Source of the DNA: Pictodentalium vernedei
Lineage: Eukaryota > Mollusca > Scaphopoda > Dentaliida > Dentaliidae
DNA: 64,000 nt
NCBI GenBank assembly: GCA_031216915.1
Contig: CM062297.1
Location: 537,748,971 to 537,812,970, forward strand
Direction: 5' to 3'
The translations under genes were made by a program, and so were the position numbers. Position 1 is the stretch's first letter. Every line of letters starts with the position of its first letter. The notes beneath the pieces were generated by a model. It saw only the letters and a list, made by a program, of their open reading frames with translations, was not told where the DNA came from and searched no databases. Below, piece by piece: positions 22,401 to 34,425 of this stretch.

Positions 22401-24593
22401 GTTGTTCAGTCTAACAGAAAGAATCCTTCTGTTTGTCCTAGAGCATCAAGTTGTTCTATCGGTCCATCATATTCCGGGTCGTCTGAACGTTCTAACAGAC
22501 TCCCTTTCTCGGAAAGGTCGTATGTTGCCGTCAGAATGGACTCAACAAATGAGTATTCAATCAGATTTGCTACCAATGGGATCGTCCTATGATAGACTTA
22601 TTTGCGACGCATCTCAACAATCAGTTGCAGACGTATGTTTCGCCATGCCCAGATTCTCGAGCATTTGCAGTAGACACCCTCTCGATCTCTTGGGACGGAA
22701 TGATAGGATATGCGTATCCTCCAGCTCCGTTGATTTAACAGATATTGCTAAAATCAAGCAATCTCACTGCAAGATTCTGTTGGAAGCATCTCTGTCACCC
22801 CAGAGACCATGGATAAATCTACTCAGGTGTCTTGTGGGACATTCCACAGAAGCTTCCTCCATGGGAGGACCTTCTTTCGCAGGGGAAATCGCGCACACTG
22901 CATCACAACTCGCAAGGTCTCAACCTTCACGTATTTCCGTTGTGTGGTCCTTCTTGCACGGCAAGCATTTTACAGGACGAGCAGTGGACGCAATTTCTAA
23001 CTGTAGGAGGACCTCCTCTTCGCTAAATTATGCTGCTAAGTGGAAGGTTTTCTCTCGATGGTGTAGGGATCATTCTGTTGATTTTTATGATCCCTCCATT
23101 CCAGACATCGCTAATTTTCTGATCTACTTGTTTGACAAGATCAAACTGCAGCCAATAATTATTAAGGGTTATAGGTCTATGCTATCGGATACTATGCTAT
23201 CGGATACCTATGCTCATCATGATAGCTTACAGATTGGATCTAATGTCTCTTTATCTAAGTTAGTGAAAAACTTTTCGATAAATAGACCTAGAACCCTTAG
23301 GTTAATTCCTAAGTGGAATTTAGCTTGGGTTCTTCTGAAGCTAAAAGAAACGCCATTTGAACCTCTTGATACAGTGGATTTCAAATTCACATCTTATAAG
23401 ACAGCTTTTCTCTTAGCCTTCTCTTCTGCCAAAAGAGTTAGTGAGCTTCATGCACTATCAGTTGATGATTCTCACTATCGTAGTGTTGGTAATACTATTA
23501 CATTGACTACTAATGTTGGATTTTTGGCTAAGAATCAGGCTCCTAATAAGTACCCTGAATCTATTGTTATTAAGGCTCTTCCGTCTTCAGACGGGCATAG
23601 GCCTTTGCTTTGTCCAGTCAGAGCTATGCGTATTTACAAACATAGATCTGAGTTTATCAGAAAGGGACGTAAGCGTTTCTCTCTGTCTTCGCTGCCTAAT
23701 AGAAAGGACATTATGGTCCATTCTATTGCAAGGTGGATTCAATTAACTATCCGTACTGCTTATGAAAAATTATCTTCATCTCAGCAGTCTGTGCTTAAGA
23801 TTTTGGCGTATGAAGTAAGAGCGCTGTCCACATCTTGGGCTTATGCTAATAGTGTTGCTATTACCGATTTGCTGAAGGCTGCATATTGGTCTCGGCCTTC
23901 CATGTTCACAAAGTTTTATCTTAGAAATATTGAGTCCATTTCTGGCGACCTGCATTGTTTAGGTCCATTATCTGTTGCTCAGAATGTCGTCCACTAAACA
24001 GTTGCAACTATACTTATGCAGGCTTTCTGTTCCGGCAGTGTCTCTGTCCTGCTGCCCTCTTCGTTCTGGGGTATTTGACCCAGAGCAGGGGGTGTGGGGG
24101 GGAATGGTGTTCCCTTATATCACCTGCTTTATAGTGAAAAGCAAGGGAATACCTTCTCTGGAGTCAGTAATTCTGAGTCGGTGCCGGGATGGTTTTAAAG
24201 TGTAAAGCTAATGTCTATCTCATTTATGTAATACATTTAAAGTGTAGCTCGGTGTGAAGCATTTGTATATGTCAAGTGTCATACGAGCGTTAATATACAA
24301 TCCTCAGACACTTTTAAATGAGTATAAAGAGTCTCATTCTCTGGACTATCTTTATTTGTTGGCTTTCCTTTAATAAATTAGTATAATGGGTTATACTGGA
24401 TGTTAATAGAGATCATTGATGTTATTGTGCTCAATTACGGAATGGTATTGTGTCTTTCTTTTTTGGTACAAACAAGAAAGATACATGTAAAGCCTGTTCT
24501 CCTCTTCTCCTTGAGGGGATAATTCTGTTTACATGTAATTGAGTCTATTTGATTATTCTTTATGTCCTAGGCCCTCCAGCCTTTTTTCTATTC

Positions 24594-24690
24594 AGCTAAG
24601 TCTGGGTCATTGGTACAGTATAAAAATGTTAAAAAATATTTATAGTAATTTATATATTTTTTATACTTACCAATGACCCAGACGGGTGAT
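24594..24690. repeat. DIRS right inverted repeat and internal complementary region
   Basis: agctaagtctgggtcattgg followed by tacagtataaaaat is the complement of the left end. After about 30 bp of AT-rich spacer, tttttatacttaccaatgac then ccagac repeats the left end in direct orientation, so this stretch can fold on itself. This arrangement is characteristic of DIRS elements. Confidence 0.8.
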
Positions 24691-26052
24691 GGCCCTCCCA
24701 TGAGTTGGGAACTCATACCTCCCCGCTGATTACATAACTTAACGGATCGCTTTGAAACTTGGTGTGCTTGTTTGGGGTGACCTCTAGATGGAGCTATCGA
24801 TTTTCTTCCATTTCTGTCAAAAATAGTTGCCATTGGCAATGACCTCTGATGAACTTAGTGAAAACCTAATGCAGTAAAGCATCAATATTTCCTTTTTACA
24901 CACCCTGCAGGGCACATTTATGATTAGATCGCTTGGAAACTTTGTGTGAGGTGAGATCTATACAGGAGCTGTCGATTTTCTTCCATTTCTATCAAAAAAT
25001 GTTGTCGCTGACCTTTGAATGTAGTTTAGTCAGACCTCAATATTTCCCTTTAAGGCATCAACATATTCCTTTGGCATGCCCTACAGGGCACATTTATGAT
25101 CAGATCATTTGAAACTTTGTATGCTTGTTTGGGGTTACCTCAAGATGGGATCTATCGATTTTCTTCCATTTCCGTCAAAAATAGTTGCCATTGGCAATAA
25201 CATCTGATGAACTTAGTAAAAACTTTGTGCAGTTAAGCATCAATATTTCCCTTTTACACACCCTGCAGGGCACATTTATGATTAGATCGCTTTGAAACTT
25301 GGTATGTGTGTTTGGGGTGACCTCAAGATGTGAGCTATTGCTTTATTTCATTTCCATAAAAAAGTATTGTCGTTGTCACCAGCCTTTGAACTTGCTGCAT
25401 TTGTGCATCAACTTGCCCCTTTTGCACTCTCTGCAGGGTATATTTATGAATTTCCATAAAACAAAAAACATTGCCACAAGCAATGACCTTCAAACTTAGT
25501 GCATTTGTGCATTAACATCTTCCTTTGGCAGGCCTCGGAGGGTGCATTCATTATGAGGTTGTTTTGAAACTTTGTATGCTTATGCAGGATGCCAAAGATA
25601 GGAGCTATTGATTTTCTTTTCATTTCCATCAAAACCTGTTGCTGTTAGTAACAATCTTTGAATTTATTACATTTGTGCATCAACATTCTTCTTTGACATG
25701 GCCTACAGGCCACATTTATCATAGGATTGTTTTTGAACTTGGTGTGCTCATTTGGCAAGACCTTTAGATAAGAGCTACTGATGAGTATTCATTTCTGTGA
25801 AAAAAGTTGCCATTTACAATAACCTCTGAACTTACTGCATTTGTGTATCATCATTCTTCCTTTAGCCAGTCTTACAGTTTACATTTAAAAATGCATGGAT
25901 TACTCTGATGTTGTGCACACACAATGCTGTTATGTTGAAATTTCACAAAAATATCATTGGTATCAGTGGTCTTCAATTTTGCCATTTCACTTATAACTTA
26001 CCAAGTTCAAGTTTGTCAAGTTGAACTACAGTGTCATTGACACTTTCATTTA

Positions 26053-27857
26053 ATTTTCCTCTTGAACTAATGGATGCAAGGACTTGATATCTGGTTCTTT
26101 TGAGGTGTGGGGAGTAATTTGTTCAAAGGAAGTTTGTGGTGACAATATTTGTAGCTTTGGGAGGGGCAAGATTTTTTGCCCAACACAAACTTTCAGTTTT
26201 CAGATGCCTTGGGAAGATTTGAATGAAATTTGAAACCTCATATAAGTTTGTGACATGTGCATGATTTAAGGAGTCTTCCACTTTTGAAAAACCCAAATGC
26301 CCATTCAGTTGCTTGTGGCTTTTCAGATTTAGACGGGCATTTTTTGGTGGGCATTACATAACATCAGGAAATGGAATGTAACCTTTTAGTTAACATACCA
26401 ATTTCCTGATGTAATATCATGAATAGATTTTATTGCATAAAGAAAACTTACCTCAACATTTAGTTTCTTGTTTCATCCAACAAATTTCCAAGAATTGTGT
26501 AATTTGGACTATGATTTGTACAAACTTCTCATGCAATAAAACCGTGCACATAAATATTATTTTCAGTTTCAAATAGATTTTGAACAAGAAGTTTCTGACA
26601 AATTATGAAATCCCAACACAATATATTTTAACCCGATTATACACAACTGATCTCTGCATGAGAAAATTCCAGAATGAAAACTGAACTTTCCTGACATTTG
26701 ATAATGCTACTTTGACTGACATTTGAACATGCCTATGAGGCTTTGTTTCACTCACTGCATGACAGATTTCACAACTGAACTAATGCTGAAAAGAGTCTGT
26801 TGAACACACCTTTGACAAACTTTTAGAGCTGATTGACAGACTAAACTTGGATTGTTAGTCGATTTTTTACCAAAATTTTGGGTTTTTATCCAAACTAGAC
26901 TTATGGTTTGACGAGCGACAGTTGCCGGGCGGGTGGGGGGGGGGGGGGGGGGGGGTGGGGCGGGTGGCAGCGGGTGGGCTTTCAGGCAGGTGGGCGTCTC
27001 CTATTGCTTATAACTCAAGTCATGTGGCGTAAAAACTCGACATAGCATCCCTTGCCGGAGCACCCCTCTTGTTTTTTAAATCAGTTTGAATCTCACATTC
27101 AGCAACATGTATTGTGGTGTTTAATCATAATTTAAATTAATACTGTTGAAATATGGTCATGTCAAATTACAGTACAGATTAAACTGTAATAATCTCTATG
27201 AGATGATAACCGGTTTGAACTCATACAATGAAACAAACAAACATTAATTAAATGAACCTGATGCAGAAGAAAAATGAAATCATCATACCACTTCTTCCCA
27301 CATGTTACATGTACTGTTGTACACACATGCTACATGCACTGACATGCTCATCAAAGCTAGCAAAGGGGGTTAGTGATGCTTTGATGCTTTTGGATCAATG
27401 TACACAGTGCAAAGTCGTCACTCGGCAGCTTTTTAGAATGGTGTTAACAACCTAGCCATTGGATGTTTTATGTATTTTGGAATGAAATTCTAGCACTGAC
27501 TTTAGTAGGATTTTTGAGGTGTGCTCTTGATCACTTGATTTTTTGAAATCCATATGCACCATGGTGTGCAACCGCCATAGAACCTCAAAATCGAAGGACT
27601 GATTTAAGCAACAAAAAATCCGTTGCCACCCTTGTGGAGACAGGCACATGCTAAAAATAGAAGAAAATTTCCAACGTTTGTTTTTCTAGAGCTGCACAGC
27701 ACAAATAATTGCTATTTCATGCAGGACATCCATAGGAAGAATATAATAAAACTGGTAAAGGAATCCTGTTTGATTTTATAGGTGTCCTTCATTTCAGCAA
27801 TGTGGGTAGTGTGGAAAAAATCTACCCTTGAACACTGGGAAGTGCAGCATTGCTGGT
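26053..27857. other. Unassigned, partly D-family core; poly(G) tract
   Basis: The segment 26060-26300 (gacttgatatctggttcttt, tgggaggggcaagatttttt) resembles the core of element D near 37070-37170, so B may have landed in a D-type element. A G-rich tract (26929-26965) contains a ~20-base poly(G) run followed by cgggtggcagcgggtgggct. No gene seen. Confidence 0.4.
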
Positions 27858-28255
27858 TATACCCCCACTTTTTTTTATAAGTGGTGTATACTGGATTGCA
27901 TCTGCCCATTTGTCCATCCATCCATCGTACTATGCATCCATCCATCTATGCACCCTCCGATATCTGTTTGAGTTATAACTTGAAAATTACTGCTCAGATT
28001 TTGATGAAATTTCATACATTCACTATCATGAGATCTTTTAGGAGCATCAGCCGTTTTGTTTTTGAAATATTTTTTCTGTGAGTTATGGCCCCATGAATAG
28101 ACAAAATAACCCATTTTTTGTCTGAGCGTCTCATATCTCAAGTTTGGGTTTTTGGATCTCAATGAAATTTGGAATGAAGATTGTTCATGGGAAAGGCTTT
28201 CAAATGAGTCTGTAATAATATTTCTTACATTTCAGTTCCTAGACATATCCCCCTT
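27858..28255 (+). mobile_element. 5' part of pearl-like element N
   Basis: The hairpin start tatacccccacttt...ataagtggtgtata is followed by gtccatccatccatcg tracts and a core beginning gatatctgtttgagttataa. The core is cut at about 28255 by element M. The 3' end of N was not found. Confidence 0.5.
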
Positions 28256-28527
28256 TTTGTGTCGCCTGCCCCACGAAGTGGGGAGCGACATATAGGGATT
28301 ACTTTTGTCGTCTTGTGTCGTCTGCGTCGTCGGCCACGTCTCACTTTCTCTTATCCGCCACTCCTCTTTAACCTATGAATGGATTTTGATGAAACTTTCA
28401 GTGATTCTTTATCACATAATGGCATTGTGCACCTCCTATTTTATTTTTTGATCCGCTGTATTTTTTCCAGAGTTATGCCCCTTTTCCACTTAGAACAGGC
28501 GACACACGTCTTCCATGGAAGACTCAC
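28256..28527 (+). mobile_element. Short complete pearl-like element M
   Basis: The 5' end gtgtcgcctgccccac-gaa-gtggggagcgac is a hairpin, followed by a gtcgtctgcgtcgtcgg tract. The inverted copy caggcgacac (about 28497-28506) near the 3' end is followed by a perfect stem-loop gtcttcc-at-ggaagac. At about 270 bp with no tandem core, it shows the minimal form of this architecture. Confidence 0.65.
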
Positions 28528-28573
28528 ATCTAAGTTAACTTTTAGAATTTGCTGTTTGCCTCGAAAAATAGCC

Positions 28574-28649
28574 AAAACATAGCTTTTGACCCCTCATTGG
28601 AACAAGCTCAGTGAGCTCATTTCAATGAGGGGTCATAATCTATGTTTTT
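28574..28649. repeat. Foldback repeat
   Basis: aaaacatagcttttgacccc, then tcattggaa, is followed after about 18 bp by the inverted ttcaatgaggggtcataatc and tatgtttt. Arms are about 29 bp with few mismatches. The inner spacer (gctcagtgagc) is itself palindromic. Confidence 0.75.
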
Positions 28650-28860
28650 GAGACAAAAAAATGAATGAGGATTTTTGTAAATAGCACTGGCCGGTTTTGG
28701 CCGTTATGTTGGGCTAAAGGTTAAGCATTTTGTAGCCAATCTCCTGTCCAGATTCTATTTTATAATTAACATCTTTGTAAGGATTGTTTACAAGTTTGTT
28801 CAAATCATGTCCCTGGGGTAATATTTAAGGTGGCCATGGGGCACCCAGAATTTAATACTA

Positions 28861-31579
28861 CAGTAAAACCTGTCTTGAGAGACCACTGTCTTGAGAGACC
28901 ACATGTCTTTGGAGACCACATCTGTCAGGCACCGATTGGTGTTACTACTCTATAATGACCTGCTATGGGAGACCACCTGTCTTGAGAGACCACCTGTCTT
29001 GAGAGACCACTGTGACCTGGTACCAACTTGTATTTTTATGCCATAATGGACCTGTCTTGGGAGACTGCCCCTTTGAAGACTGAAACCATGACAAAAACTT
29101 TTTACTTTTTACCTGTTCTGGAATTGGAAAATACATTGTGGTTATACCATACCATAATTACAAGAGGCCCCACGGGGCCTAAAGCGCTCATCTTGAACAG
29201 AACACAATATAAACAGAGTCCAAGAATGAGTCTGCATTAAGCAATCCATCTCCATAGGCTACACTGTCAGTCCTGGAGTCCCTCAGGAGTGACAAAAATA
29301 ATCCGGGCATCATGCCTTTTCTTCAGTTGATCATAATGTAAAATGTAGAGCTCCCCTATGAAGCCCCTTGATACAACCTATGTGGATTAATCTTAGTTAC
29401 ACACCTCCAGAGGGTACTGAATACAAAATTTTTAATTTTTCAGCAAAATGGCTAATTCCGGCTCCCATTGGAAGCCCAAATATTAACCCAGCGACTCAAT
29501 TTGAACACAGTTGAATCTGACTTCCCAAGAGATGTTGTGTACCAAATATGAAAGCATTCTGACTGTTGGATCTGAAGAAGAGAAATTTTAAAGAAATTTC
29601 TTCATATTGCACTAAGTTAAAATTTGGGCTACCATAGCGCCCAAATATTAATCTATGGATCTGATTTAGACAAACTTTAATCTGAACCCCCCTAGAGATG
29701 TTTTATACCAAATATGAAAGCATTCTGAATAGTGGGTCTGAAGAAGAAGATTTTTGAAGAAATTCCCTCATATTGTACTAAGTTAAATTTCAGGTTTCCA
29801 TATGGAGCCCAAATATTAACCCAGGCACTTGAATTAAACAAACTGGAATCTGCCCCACCCCCACCCCACCCCACCCCCCACCTAGAGGTGTTGTATACCA
29901 AATATGAAAGCATATACCAAATATGAAAGCATTCTGACTGGTGGATCTGAAGAAGAAGATTTTCAAAGAAATTTCCTCATATCGCACTAAGTAAAAATTT
30001 GGGCTACCATAGCTACCATAGTGAGCCCAAATATATTCCTAGGTATCTGATTTGAACAAACTTGAATCTAGAGATGTTGCATACCAAATATGAAAGCATT
30101 CTGACTGCTGGATCTGAAGAAGAAGATTTTTTAAAATTATCCCCCATATTGAACAAAGTTAAAGTTTGGGCTTCCATAGGAATCCCAAATATCAACCCAG
30201 GGACTTGGTTTGTACAATCTTGAATCTGACCCTCATAACAATGATGAAAATCAAACAATAAAGGATTCTGACTGGTGGTTCTGAAGAAGATTTTTAAAGA
30301 ATATTCCCCATATTATCCTATGTACAAAATTTGGGCTCCTGTATTGAGCCGAAATATATACCAATGGGCTTTATTTTAACAAACTTGTATCTGACCCCCC
30401 CACCCCCCCCCCCCCCCCCCCCCCACCCCCTATGAATGTTGTTTACCAAATATCAAAAGATTCTGATGAGTGGTTCTGGAGAAAAGATTTTTTAAAATTT
30501 TTGCAAATTTGCTGACTCAGCATTTTTTCAATGCCCAGTACAGAACACCTTAACATAACTGATGGCAATTTTTTTTTCACTATTCAATTTTACTGGTCCT
30601 AAGGATACTTCATACCAAATAACAGCTCTCTGTTTCATGAGGTTTGGGAAATATGGGCGTTTGACAATATTTCTATTTTTAGCTCTCAGGGTTCTCATGG
30701 GGATGCAGATTTTTTTTTTTCTGCATGGGTCAAGTACTTATGGCCCAATAATATTACATACCAAATGTGGTTCAAACCGGACCATCGGTTCAGAAAATAG
30801 AAATTTTGGGCATGGCTAGAAATTTTACCCCTCCCATTACAAAGCCAAATGTTGCTCCACGAACTTCGTTTGAACAAACTTGATTCTACACCTCAAAAGG
30901 AAGCTCCATAGAAAATATCAAGTTATTGTACACACTGGTTCATGAGAAGATTTTAAAAATATTTTGGAGCTTTCCTCCCACTCCCTCCCTATGGGACTGG
31001 GCATGTTGAGTTGAACAAAAATGCAATGCCCCTTTGGGACCATCACTCACACAAACTTTCACTTGAATTGGCCCAGTGGCTTTGGAGGAGAAGACCAAAA
31101 CATGGTGTTGATGGACGATGGACGGACTTTGTCAAGATGAGCTAAAAAGTATTAAAAGCTCTTAATTGGGTTTCAATTGCTACTCAGTTACATAACTCAT
31201 TAAAGAATGTTATGTTTTTTTAAGACCCCTGTGAACGGATAAGATTAGGATTATTGCTGAATAAACAATTTCATACATACCTGATATGTGACAGATAGGA
31301 TTATAAAAATAAATTTGTGTTGAAAATCTTCAATGAAGATTTTCAGCACTAATTTATTTTTATAGTTTTTATAACAGTCCATTTCAATTTGTTACAAAAA
31401 CTTCATAAAAAAGAACAACTACAAAGTAATTACAAAAGTCCATTCTTCTCCATTTCTGAATTTTGTGGTTGTTTACTCACTGACTTGAGAAAATCTGAAA
31501 CCTGTTATGGGAGATCACCTGTCTTGAGAGACCACTTTTGTGTGGCCCAAAGGATGGTCTCTCAAGATAGGTTCTACTG
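28861..31579. mobile_element. pogo/Tc1-type MITE with TA target duplication
   Basis: The ends CAGTAAAACCTGTCTTGAG and its near-complement CAAGATAGGTTCTACTG are inverted repeats flanked by TA on both sides (28859-28860, 31580-31581). That is the Tc1/mariner/pogo target signature. Subterminal ttgagagaccac motifs are repeated five or more times at the left end. No transposase inside; most of the length is inserted element E. Confidence 0.75.
29160..31148 (-). mobile_element. Pearl-like element E (D family), reversed, inside the pogo MITE
   Basis: On the minus strand it starts tttttagctcatcttgac (31148 downward), runs through ggacggac-type tracts and several ~165-bp units (atttggtatacaacat, ttcaagtttgttcaaatc), and ends in the stem-loop aggcccc-gt-ggggcct (29165-29180) and the tail cttgt. 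Core and 3' end match element D, so the two are one family in opposite orientation. One unit carries a long poly(C) run (about 30397-30424). Confidence 0.75.
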
Positions 31580-32047
31580 TAATGGATAAAAAACACTGGC
31601 AATGAAGAAAACACTGAAAAAAATCACCACTGCTCCACAAGCTTCCATGTTTGAGATAAGGCATTTTTGTAAGGATGATTTACAAGTTTTTTTTTCAAAT
31701 CAAGCCCTTGGGGGTTACATTTAGGAATATCATTGAGTGCCCAGAATTTAACACTGAGGAGTTGAAGACAACATGAAAAACATCTCCAAAATCGCTGCCC
31801 CAAAGGTGTTCTTATGTGATATGTAAAGTCTTTACAAGGATGATATACAAGTTTGTTCAAAAACAGTTTGTTGGGGTCACATTGGGAGGTGCTATGGGAC
31901 CCCTGATTTTAACACTTTAGGCAGTTGATAAAACATTAAAAAGAGATCATTTCTTCCAAACCACTGTTTCAAATGTTTCCATATTTAGTATATGATGCAT
32001 GTGTAATGACTGTTGACAAGTTTATGCAAACCAATTCCCTGGTGTCA

Positions 32048-34425
32048 TTTTTAGCTTAACTTGACAAAGTCAAGATAAGCTATTGCCATTACGCGTGTAG
32101 AAGTCTGTTAGACTGTGAGTCTGTTCACATTTTCCTTTAGCACAGGCTACACCCTGTAGTTCTTGTCTGATTGTCACAAAATTTCATATGCAGGTTTGGG
32201 GTCATGTCTAGACAAGAACGTCCCCTTTTGGTCACGATCGGTCAACCTGTATGGCTGCATGAGCCCAAAACCTGAATACCATTAGCACAGTCTACAGGTC
32301 GCATTTATGAAGGGATTTCATTGTAACTTGGTAGAATGCCTCTGTATAATGCTTAGATGAGAACATCCCCTTTTGGTCATGATCTGTCAACCGTGATAGC
32401 TGTCCAAATCCAAAACTCAAAACTTTTAGCACAGTCTGCAGGTCATATTTAATATGGAGGGATTTCATTGTAACTTGGTAGGATGACTCCGTATGATGTC
32501 TAGATGAGAACTTCCCCATTTGGTCGCGATCTGTCAACCATGATGACTGCCCGAGCCCAAAACCCGAAAACTTTTAGCACAGTCTACAGGTCATATTTAT
32601 ACCCCCCGCAAACAAAGTTTGGGGGGTATATAGGAATCACCCTGTCCACCCGTCTGTCCGTCTGTCTGTCTGTCCATCCATCGTAAGCGCAACTTCTCCT
32701 AAACCGTTTGAAGAATTTTCATGAAACTTTACACAATGGAAGAACTCCATATGGCAATGTGCATGAAGCAATATAATTCCGTTCCGACATTTCCAAGGGG
32801 AGATAATCTGTCTGTCTGACCATCCTTGTAAGCGCAACTCCTCCTAAACCGTTTGAACAATTTTCATGAAACTTTACACAATGGAAGAACTCCATATGAA
32901 GATGTGCATGAAGCAATATAATTCCGTTCTGACATTTCCAAGGGGAGATAATCTAACTTATACCGTCTGTCCATACTTGTAAACGCAACTCCTCCTAAAC
33001 CATTTGAAGAATTTTCATGAAATTTTACACAATGGAAGAACTCCATATGAAGATGTGCATGAAGCAATATCATTCCGTTCTGACATTTCCAAGGGGAGAT
33101 AATCTAACTTATACCGTCTGTCCATCCTTGTAAACGCAACTCCTCCTAAACCATTTGAAGAATTTTCATGAAATTTTACACAATGGAAGAACTCCATATG
33201 AAGATGTGCATGAAGCAATATCATTCCATTCTGACATTTCCAAGGGGAGATAATCTAACTTATACCGTCTGTCCATCCTTGTAAGCGCAACTCCTCCTAA
33301 ACCCGGGGTGGGGGGGGGTATCACTTTGTGAGTTTACTCACAGTACCTCTAGTTATGGAGGGATTTGATTGGAACTTGATAGGTTGACTTCATATAATGT
33401 CTAGATGAGAATGTCCAAAATAGGTTGACTTCATATAATGTCTAGATGAGAATGTCCCCTTTTGGACGTGATTGGGCAACTGTGATGGCTACAGGGGGCC
33501 AAAGCCCGAAAACCTTTAGCACAGTCTACAGGTCATATTCATGAAGGGATTTCATTGTAACTTGGTAGGATGACTCCAAATAATGTCTAGATGAGAACAT
33601 CCCCATTTGGTCGCGATCATTCAGCCTTGAAAAACCAAAAAACCTTGAGCATAGTCTGTAGGTCGTATTTATGGAAGGATTTGATTGTAACTTGTTAGGT
33701 TGACTGACATATAATGCCTAGATGATGACATCCCCTTTTGGTCGTGATTGCTCAACTGTGACGGCTTCAGTGGCCCGAAGCCCAAAAACCTTGGGCACAG
33801 TCTACAGGTCATATTTATGAAGGGATTTCATTGCAACTTCGTAGGATCACTCCAGATGACAACGTCCCCTTTTGGTCACGACCATTCAACCATGATGGCT
33901 TCCCAAGACCAGAACCCGAAAAACTTTAGTACAGACTACAGGTCGTATTTGTGAAGGGATTTCATTGTAACTTAGTAGAATGACTCAGTATAATGTCAAG
34001 ATGAGGATATTCCCTTCTAGTCGCAATCGGTCAACCATCATGGATTCACAGGCCTGAAGCCCGAAAACCTTTAGCACAGTCTACAGAACATATTTATGAA
34101 GGGATTTGTATGTAATTTGAAAGGATGACTCGTTTTGGAATAATTTCACTGTAACTTGGTAACTTTTATTGCTATACATTAAATGTGAGGGCTACATACA
34201 TTAACTGTGAGGTCCACATTAACCCACTCCTCGGCTCTTAAGTACAGTGTACACCTCATATTATTTTTGTAAAAACATAGCATACAGGGAACATAAATTA
34301 ACATATTCCCAATTATCACAATTCTTGTCTTATTTCATAATCCTTTCATAAACATTGAACATTATCCTTTTCATCAAACACAACACACAGACAAGTTAAG
34401 CTACAGTGTCATTGACACTTTAATT
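32048..34425 (+). mobile_element. Pearl-like element G1
   Basis: The 5' hairpin is agcttaacttgac-aaa-gtcaagataagct (32053 on), followed by ~145-147-bp core units (tctagatgagaac, ccccttttggtc, cacagtctacaggtc). The 3' end is acaagttaagctac, stem-loop agtgtcattgacact (34405-34419), tail ttaatt. Element H interrupts the core at 32600-33352. A 41-bp local duplication (taggttgacttcatataatg) lies near 33380-33450. Confidence 0.8.
32600..33352 (+). mobile_element. Pearl-like element H, inside G1
   Basis: The 5' hairpin taccccccgcaaac...gtttggggggta is followed by gtctgtccgtctgtctgtct. Then come four to five ~151-bp units (aatggaagaactccat at 32736, 32880, 33031, 33182), an inverted subterminal ggggggggta, the stem-loop gtgagt-tt-actcac (33328-33341) and the tail cctctag. 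Left flank catattta and right flank ttatggaggga rejoin as the G1 core. Confidence 0.8.

Larger units (their letters stand above)
17004..24743 (+). mobile_element. Broken DIRS-type retrotransposon (tyrosine recombinase)
   Basis: Fossil of a DIRS-order retroelement. A 34-bp inverted repeat at 17004-17037 matches 24594-24627 perfectly, and a third partial copy in direct orientation (about 24656-24683) forms the internal complementary region typical of the order. The parts in order are a gag-like region (about 19550-20960), reverse transcriptase (about 21050-21750; IDLKDAYFHV, YLDDI), RNase H (about 21930-22600; TDASQTGWG), and a C-terminal tyrosine recombinase (about 22860-23990; AKRVSELHAL, FTKFYLRNIES). 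It is broken in several places (roughly four to six) but moderately preserved, so probably of middle age. A hAT MITE (18312-19442) sits in its 5' region. No target duplication was seen, as expected for DIRS. Confidence 0.85.
16324..26052 (+). mobile_element. Pearl-like element B (A family), split by a DIRS element
   Basis: The 5' hairpin (agctcaacttgac...gtcaagctgagc, 16331 on), cggcgtacgtacgt and core units with gggagctatcgat run to about 17003. The core resumes at about 24744 (gatcgctttgaaacttggt) and continues to the family 3' end: gtcaagttgaactac, stem-loop agtgtcattgacact (26031-26045), tail ttcattt. Units after 25300 are strongly diverged, so B looks older than A. The 7.7-kb DIRS element lies in the middle of the core. 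Confidence 0.8.

Noticed and set aside
32600-33352. CRISPR-like array of regular repeats
   Set aside because: Repeat units of about 151 bp are contiguous without unique spacers, in a eukaryotic transposon with defined ends. The same applies to all tandem arrays here.
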